This document shows positions 1 through 3,842 of a stretch of 6,082 bases of DNA, piece by piece (the first letter of the stretch is position 1; each line of letters begins with the position of its first letter). The notes under the pieces were generated by a model that worked only from the letters and a program-made list of their open reading frames with translations, had not been told where the DNA came from and searched no databases. The position numbers were made by a program, and so were the translations under genes. The stretch covers positions 1-6,082 of the forward strand of contig WJKO01000476.1 of the NCBI GenBank assembly GCA_014729055.1. Direction: 5' to 3'. The DNA is from Promethearchaeota archaeon. Lineage in GTDB: Archaea; Asgardarchaeota; Lokiarchaeia; Sigyniarchaeales; Promethearchaeaceae.

Positions 1-2
1 AA

Positions 3-56
3 GCCATTGATATAGCTGCTGATAATCAAAATAATATCCTCATAGCGCATTCGTAG
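3..56 (+). CDS. 3' end of a gene entering from the left (partial)
   Basis: Plus-strand frame 3 is open from the window edge and ends at TAG (54-56), giving 17 residues, AIDIAADNQNNILIAHS. The stop is followed within two bases by a run of six T, as expected at an archaeal 3' end, and the gene would converge on the minus-strand cassette. The pattern 'DIAxDxxxNIxxA' resembles one blade of an NHL/beta-propeller repeat, but 17 residues are too few to assign a family. Because one short open frame at a window edge can occur by chance, this call is tentative. Confidence 0.35.
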   Translation, partial: AIDIAADNQNNILIAHS

Positions 57-133
57 GTTTTTTGTAAAATCATTATAATTTTTTTGATTAAATGTTTGTT
101 TAAATAAATAAAAATCAATTATTTAATTTTTTT
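57..133 (+). terminator. T-rich tracts after the left-edge plus-strand gene
   Basis: Three T runs follow the plus-strand stop: six T at 58-63, seven T at 79-85 and seven T at 127-133. Archaeal RNA polymerase terminates at oligo-T on the non-template strand without needing a hairpin, so these are plausible terminators. A/T-rich background makes each run individually weak evidence. Confidence 0.4.
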
Positions 134-139
134 GTTGAC

Positions 140-156
140 AAAAATAAAAAAATATA
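140..156 (-). terminator. oligo-T terminator of the membrane cassette
   Basis: On the minus strand this reads as a nearly pure T tract, TATATTTTTTTATTTTT, starting about 25 bases after the stop codon of the last cassette gene. It lies between two convergent genes, where a terminator is expected. I see no convincing hairpin, which fits the factor-independent oligo-T signals of archaea. Confidence 0.45.
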
Positions 157-181
157 GAGATAAACAAGGAGGTAGTTTTCG

Positions 182-514
182 TTAATCTTTCTTCTTTTTA
201 TCATCATATCCTGGATACTTCACAGCAAGAGCAAACGCAATGAATATGATGCCCATTGAAATCGCGATATAATATGTGTAATCGTTTTCAGGAAACATGC
301 TTAGTAAATTTTGTACAATACCAGCAAGATAAATTCCAACATGCTCTAATAGTGGTCTAAAGAAGGAAATAATCGTATCAATTACTGGGGTGACGTAATT
401 CAGATAATCAACAATATTTTGCAGTATTTCGCTATATCCTCCCGCTTGTAATATAATTATTGGAATCCCCAATATCAAGTTTAAAATAACAGCATTCCGC
501 AAGTTACGATCCAT
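182..514 (-). CDS. small two-helix membrane protein of unknown function
   Basis: I do not recognise this 110-residue protein. It has a hydrophobic segment at about residues 7-24 and a second clear one at about 80-99 (YYIAISMGIIFIAFALAV). Between them, residues 28-72 form a moderately hydrophobic, possibly amphipathic stretch that could lie in or along the membrane. The C-terminus is a lysine cluster (DDKKKKD), which by the positive-inside rule points to the cytoplasm. It starts one base after the stop of the upstream membrane-protein gene and has its own ribosome binding site inside that gene, so translation is closely linked. It is probably a subunit of a membrane complex with its two neighbours. 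Coding status is supported by the operon spacing, the ribosome binding site and the coherent topology. The function is unknown. Confidence 0.8.
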   Translation of the reverse strand: MDRNLRNAVILNLILGIPIIILQAGGYSEILQNIVDYLNYVTPVIDTIISFFRPLLEHVGIYLAGIVQNLLSMFPENDYTYYIAISMGIIFIAFALAVKYPGYDDKKKKD

Positions 515-515
515 T

Positions 516-1145
516 TTACTTCACTCCCTCCTTATCTTGGATAAATTGCTCAAAATCGCTATCATTACTACCGACTTTTGTATTCCGAGGTGCAGGATTT
601 TCACGATCTAAAACCGCTGAACTGAAGTCTTCTTTGTCATATAAAGGTTCTGTAATTTCAAGTATATCTTCTTCTTTGGCTTCCCGCTTCTTTTTTCTTG
701 TATATATGATTCCGTCAATTAAATCGTAAATAGCGATTAAGATTTTGAGAACAACGATACCCATCCATAGTTGCAACATCGTTGCTAAATCATAAGTGAC
801 AGAACCATATTCAAAGCTTAGTGTAAGGCTTGCAGCTCCACTAAACTTATAACACCACAAGTAGAGGCAATAAACACCAATTTGCATAATAAAAAATATT
901 GCCTTCCTTGGCGATCTCTTTGGACTACTACCCTTGCCGAAAGATACTGCAATTTGTACCAACCCCAACGCAGTAATCCAATACATAATCAGGTCAAATT
1001 GTTCGTTTGTCAACCCAATTGGAATGCCCATCACTTCTAATTCGGAAATATATTTGAATGAAAGATATGGTATCAACATGCAAGTTACTGCTTTCAATAA
1101 GGCGAGAAATATACCTTTGAAGATTAATTTTCCACTGGACGGCAT
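516..1145 (-). CDS. four-helix membrane protein with charged cytoplasmic tail, unknown function
   Basis: I do not recognise the family of this 209-residue protein. Four hydrophobic segments are visible at about residues 8-30, 49-70, 81-100 and 118-148. A basic loop (KGSSPKRSPRK, 71-81) separates the second and third. After the last helix comes RKKKREAKEED and a hydrophilic acidic tail (150-209), which the positive-inside rule places in the cytoplasm together with the N-terminus and the 71-81 loop. The tail is likely disordered and could dock a soluble partner. The ATG lies 2 bases after the TAA of the gene upstream and is preceded by a textbook AGGAGG, so the start is secure. The gene is the middle one of a tightly packed three-gene cassette and probably forms a complex with its neighbours. 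Function is not inferable from sequence. Confidence 0.85.
   Translation of the reverse strand: MPSSGKLIFKGIFLALLKAVTCMLIPYLSFKYISELEVMGIPIGLTNEQFDLIMYWITALGLVQIAVSFGKGSSPKRSPRKAIFFIMQIGVYCLYLWCYKFSGAASLTLSFEYGSVTYDLATMLQLWMGIVVLKILIAIYDLIDGIIYTRKKKREAKEEDILEITEPLYDKEDFSSAVLDRENPAPRNTKVGSNDSDFEQFIQDKEGVK
524..533 (-). promoter_or_regulatory. ribosome binding site for the 110-residue membrane protein
   Basis: The minus strand reads AAGGAGGGAG ending 9 bases before the ATG at 514-512. It is a strong match to the anti-Shine-Dalgarno tail and lies within the last codons of the upstream gene, which supports the chosen start and translational coupling. Confidence 0.75.
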
Positions 1146-1147
1146 TT

Positions 1148-1660
1148 TTAGATTCCTCCTAATGAACCTAAATCAGATCCCGTAAATGCCAGATCGATCC
1201 TAAAATTAATCAGTTCCAATGAATATAGAAACGTTATGGTCACATTTAGGTTATATTCATCAATTTGCAGAAAATCAAAGTTACTCGGTATAGTAAAATG
1301 AGTTTCATTGAATTCTACTAAATCTACAACCTTTTCACCTGCAGGTATTTCAGCTAAGTAGTAGTCGCCCTCTAATAAGCGATAAGTATCTGTTTCATTA
1401 ATTGCGTCTATGTAGAGGTCCATATCTAAGTCTTTAAAATCATATACACCTGTATTGTTCAAAATAAAGGTGAAATTAAAGAGAGTTGTTGTTTCGTCTA
1501 TATATGAATCAAAGTCTTTTACATTGACGTTCTCAAAGTTCGGATCAAGTATTAATACAGAAGATAACCCCCCGAGCGTTGAAACTAATGTCAAGCATAT
1601 TTGAATTAATAAGACGGCACCATAAATAAGATGTCTCGGTAATTTTGCTAAACCCATCAT
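1148..1660 (-). CDS. membrane-anchored extracytoplasmic beta-rich protein, unknown function
   Basis: This is a protein of about 170 residues. A basic N-terminus (AKLPRH) is followed by one long hydrophobic segment at about residues 10-38, acting as signal anchor or uncleaved signal. The rest (40-170) is polar and alternates like beta strands, with patterns such as 'FNFTFILNNTGVYDF' and 'LNVTITFLYSLELINF'. This recalls Ig-like or LEA14/WHy-type beta-sandwich domains, but only weakly. Five N-x-T sequons fit an N-glycosylated outer face. No cysteines occur outside the anchor. The open frame extends to a GTG at 1666, but that GTG is part of the apparent Shine-Dalgarno, so I prefer the ATG at 1660; the adjacent ATG at 1657 is equally possible. 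It is the first gene of the three-gene membrane cassette. The next gene starts 2 bases after its stop. Confidence 0.8.
   Translation of the reverse strand: MMGLAKLPRHLIYGAVLLIQICLTLVSTLGGLSSVLILDPNFENVNVKDFDSYIDETTTLFNFTFILNNTGVYDFKDLDMDLYIDAINETDTYRLLEGDYYLAEIPAGEKVVDLVEFNETHFTIPSNFDFLQIDEYNLNVTITFLYSLELINFRIDLAFTGSDLGSLGGI
1153..1160 (-). promoter_or_regulatory. strong ribosome binding site for the four-helix membrane protein
   Basis: The minus strand reads AGGAGGAA, with AGGAGG ending 9 bases before the ATG at 1145-1143. It is the best Shine-Dalgarno in the window and sits in the last codons of the upstream gene, fixing the start and indicating coupled translation. Confidence 0.8.
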
Positions 1661-1661
1661 A

Positions 1662-1671
1662 ATCACTTCTT
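1662..1671 (-). promoter_or_regulatory. ribosome binding site that decides the start of the anchored beta-rich protein
   Basis: The minus strand reads AAGAAGTGAT, matching 8 of 10 positions of the full archaeal 16S complement AGGAGGTGAT. The GAAG core lies 5 bases before the ATG at 1660 and 8 before the ATG at 1657. The upstream in-frame GTG (1666-1664) falls inside this element, which argues against its use as the start. Confidence 0.5.
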
Positions 1672-1691
1672 TTTTTATTGAAAATCTGTTT

Positions 1692-1723
1692 TTAAGATTT
1701 TTAAGATTTTTATGATTTTTATG
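1692..1723. repeat. 9-base A/T-rich tandem repeat in the gap before the membrane cassette
   Basis: The plus strand has TTAAGATTT at 1692 and 1701, then TTATGATTT at 1710, then TTATGTTTA at 1719, giving four units at exactly 9-base period. Looser TTATG copies follow at 1725 and 1735, and another TTAAGAT at 1743 overlaps the stop of the PHP gene. On the transcribed strand this reads ATCTTAAAA / ATCATAAAA. The block fills most of the 82-base gap (1661-1742) where a promoter for the cassette would lie. It could be a regulator binding array or simple slippage-prone sequence. Confidence 0.55.
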
Positions 1724-1742
1724 TTTATGTTTTTTTATGCTT

Positions 1743-2540
1743 TTAAGATTTTTTTTCTATTTCAAGGATTCGATCATCGGAGATATGTAGTTTTTCTACG
1801 TAGAATAGCGGCACTGAGATATCACCGATATGTTGCAGACTATGAGAATCAGATGCTAAGGAGAACTTGATATCTTTATTGTCTGCTGCAATTTTATACA
1901 TTTTATTTATAATTTCATATAATTCCTTACTTATCGTCATTTCTGGATACCATGTGTTCTTCTTCGGGCGAGAATACTCTTTATGCCATTGGGCTGTGAT
2001 TTCTATTGCGATTCCTCTATTAACACAAATTTCCAAACAGTCCATGAATATATCTTCTAAATAAATGTCCCAATATCTAAGGTCTAACTTATTTAACTCT
2101 TGCAAGAAAGGATGTGCCCAAATATCAAATTGAATTTGTTTCATTGCCATTGTTAGTATTTTTTTTAAATCAGAAAAATAAGCTTCCTCGTCTTCTTTAT
2201 CAAAATCAAAATTATTTAAAAAGTCAGTGGGCTGGTTGTGTGGCGCTGCAATGACATAATCTATTATCGCGTATGTTTCTTTTTTTAATACATTTTGCCC
2301 GTCTGGACTATCAATATCCAATTCAACTCCTAACAATAATCCATCTTCATTAATTTCTTGAATCTCTTTCCTTAAATGTGTGAGGTAATGTTGTTCTGGA
2401 TGATTGAAATGTACATGGTTTGTAACTCCTAACTTTTCAATTCCCTTTGATTTAGCGACTTTCCATCCTGCAATAATCTTCCATGGGGCCTTTACGCAGC
2501 GACTGTACCCATTATGAGTATGATAATCAAATTTCTTCAT
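1743..2540 (-). CDS. PHP-domain metal-dependent phosphoesterase
   Basis: This 265-residue protein is a PHP-superfamily hydrolase, a family that removes phosphate from small molecules (histidinol phosphate, nucleotides) or DNA ends using a two- or three-metal centre. The ligand pattern is visible in order: H7-T-H9 in 'DYHTHNGYSRC', H42 in 'GVTNHVH', E73 in 'GVELDID', H101 in 'APHNQ', H143 in 'WAHPF', and D231-S-H233 in 'LASDSH'. The length fits stand-alone YcdX/HisK-like members. The usual 'TDH' is 'TNH' here, and C15 occupies a place that is His in YcdX and HisJ. The open frame extends upstream to 2594, but those 18 extra residues overlap the methyltransferase gene. The ATG at 2540 puts the HTH motif at the expected N-terminus and has GGGAG 8 bases upstream. 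It follows the methyltransferase by 2 bases and is cotranscribed. The substrate cannot be told from sequence. Confidence 0.9.
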   Translation of the reverse strand: MKKFDYHTHNGYSRCVKAPWKIIAGWKVAKSKGIEKLGVTNHVHFNHPEQHYLTHLRKEIQEINEDGLLLGVELDIDSPDGQNVLKKETYAIIDYVIAAPHNQPTDFLNNFDFDKEDEEAYFSDLKKILTMAMKQIQFDIWAHPFLQELNKLDLRYWDIYLEDIFMDCLEICVNRGIAIEITAQWHKEYSRPKKNTWYPEMTISKELYEIINKMYKIAADNKDIKFSLASDSHSLQHIGDISVPLFYVEKLHISDDRILEIEKKS

Positions 2541-2542
2541 AT

Positions 2543-3772
2543 TTATAGCTCCCTTTTTTCCAATAGATAAATTAACCGGTGCAGTCTGTGCCATTTTTCG
2601 CTATATTCTAAAGGTATTTCTAATGCAGTTTGCAACTGACGATTAATCTTATCTGCTTGAGTTTCTTTAAAAAATAGTTTTTCCCTTTTCATATCATAAA
2701 TACGCAATCTCGTGTTTCCAATTATCTCTTCAATAGCAATATCTATTATTTCACCAGTTTTTGTTTCAAACTGGGGTAGAACAATGACTATCTTTCCATT
2801 ATCTTTCAATATTTTGTCTACTGCCACAAAAAAACGTTCATATAATGATTGTAGTTTTCTTTTTATTTTTAATGCTTCTTTAATAGTGGGCAGATCTCTT
2901 AAGAAAGGACCAAGCTCTGGTTCAGTCACAATTCCATCGATTGAATTTTTGTCCAAAAACGAGGATAAATTTGTTGCATTTCCTTTGAATAATTCGTAAT
3001 TGCCTTTCGCGGTAAATGTTTTCTTAACCCATTCTAAATTTTTTTCACATTGAGAAATCCTCATCTTTTCAAGATCTATACCAATTGCATCGAATCCTAA
3101 CAATAATGCCTCTTGTAAGATTGTCCCAATGCCGCAAAAGGGATCTAATAAGGACTGTTCTGGTTTTAGACCACAGAAGTTAACTAAAATTCGGGATAAC
3201 CGAATTGACGTACCAATTTTTTTATCAATATAAGGTCGTTTTTCATACTTTTTCTTATTCAGAGAGATATCATGAGCTCCAACCGTGCGACCAACATATA
3301 TATTACCGCTTTCATCCTCGATTATGACAACGTCAATAAACAATGGGGTTTGCAATGCATTTGATAATGCATGAGGTGGTATATTTTTCTTTATTGCTTT
3401 TTGTCTCATATCCTTAAAGATCTGCTTAAAGAGTCTCTGATAATGTTTCAGTTTATTTAAATTGCCATAACACTCAACGGAATATTTGAGTGTATTTCCA
3501 TCTTCCAAGTAAAAACTTGCTGTTTGCAGTAAATTATCAATGTCTTGTTCTTGGGACATTACCCAAATTCGACCAATCTTTATAGTTCCCGCTAATACAT
3601 CTGCACAATTCCGAATGTTGAGGGTAGTTTCTGTCTCTATTACGAGAGCAGATCCAATTAGGTTTATAATTTGAGATTTTATTTCCTTAGTGGTGAGATA
3701 TCTTAGAATTTCGATTATTGATAATCTGGGATTTCTTCCCAAGATAAAGAAATAAAAAAACATTTTTGACAT
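2543..3772 (-). CDS. THUMP-domain, Trm11/TrmG10-like SAM-dependent RNA methyltransferase
   Basis: This 409-residue protein probably methylates RNA, most likely tRNA, using S-adenosylmethionine. The N-terminus 'FFILGRNPRLSIIEIL' is the typical opening of the Trm11/TrmG10 group. Residues of about 60-165 fit a THUMP RNA-binding region, ending in 'GNIYVGRTVGAHDI'. Residues 179-199 carry the linker 'RPYIDKKIGTSIRLSRILVNF'. The Rossmann methyltransferase domain has motif I 'DPFCGIGT' at 210-217 and the acidic strand-2 loop 'GIDLEKM' at 231-237. Motif IV, usually [DN]PP[YFW], is T283-E-P-E-L-G288, so the standard N2-guanine catalytic motif is altered. Archaeal relatives make m2G or m2,2G at tRNA position 10, but the altered motif makes that target uncertain. 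The start could also be the ATG at 3763 (Met4): there is no Shine-Dalgarno, and a TATA-like box would suit a leaderless transcript from there. It forms an operon with the PHP gene downstream. Confidence 0.88.
   Translation of the reverse strand: MSKMFFYFFILGRNPRLSIIEILRYLTTKEIKSQIINLIGSALVIETETTLNIRNCADVLAGTIKIGRIWVMSQEQDIDNLLQTASFYLEDGNTLKYSVECYGNLNKLKHYQRLFKQIFKDMRQKAIKKNIPPHALSNALQTPLFIDVVIIEDESGNIYVGRTVGAHDISLNKKKYEKRPYIDKKIGTSIRLSRILVNFCGLKPEQSLLDPFCGIGTILQEALLLGFDAIGIDLEKMRISQCEKNLEWVKKTFTAKGNYELFKGNATNLSSFLDKNSIDGIVTEPELGPFLRDLPTIKEALKIKRKLQSLYERFFVAVDKILKDNGKIVIVLPQFETKTGEIIDIAIEEIIGNTRLRIYDMKREKLFFKETQADKINRQLQTALEIPLEYSEKWHRLHRLIYLLEKREL
2549..2553 (-). promoter_or_regulatory. ribosome binding site fixing the PHP gene start
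   Basis: GGGAG on the minus strand lies 8 bases before the ATG at 2540 and inside the last codons of the methyltransferase gene. It supports the shorter PHP protein over the version extended to 2594. Confidence 0.6.
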
Positions 3773-3789
3773 TTGATAAAAATAATAAA

Positions 3790-3797
3790 ATATAAAG
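3790..3797 (-). promoter_or_regulatory. TATA-like box for the methyltransferase-PHP operon
   Basis: The minus strand reads CTTTATAT, centred about 30 bases upstream of the ATG at 3763 and 21 upstream of the ATG at 3772. At the usual archaeal TATA-to-start distance of about 26-27 bases, transcription would begin near 3766-3767, just upstream of Met4 and inside the longer reading. The T-rich stretch from 3805 to 3776 could equally serve as terminator of the upstream VWA gene. Confidence 0.3.
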
Positions 3798-3842
3798 AAA
3801 ATAGTTTACGCTCTGTTATCTATTCTGAATTTTGTTTTAGTT

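Noticed and set aside
166..173. A perfect-looking Shine-Dalgarno (AAGGAGGT) on the plus strand near the left end
   Set aside because: No ATG, GTG or TTG follows at a usable distance and the downstream frame runs antisense into the 110-residue gene; it is probably a chance match.
934..1185. An 83-codon plus-strand frame opposite the membrane cassette
   Set aside because: It spans the junction of two well-supported minus-strand genes and has no ribosome binding site; it is a shadow.
1690..1742. An intrinsic terminator for the PHP gene in the repeat-filled gap
   Set aside because: On the transcribed strand the sequence is A-rich rather than T-rich, so it does not fit an oligo-T terminator for leftward transcription.
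2541..2594. An N-terminal extension of the PHP protein by 18 residues
   Set aside because: It overlaps the end of the methyltransferase gene, does not resemble PHP N-termini, and a ribosome binding site serves the ATG at 2540.
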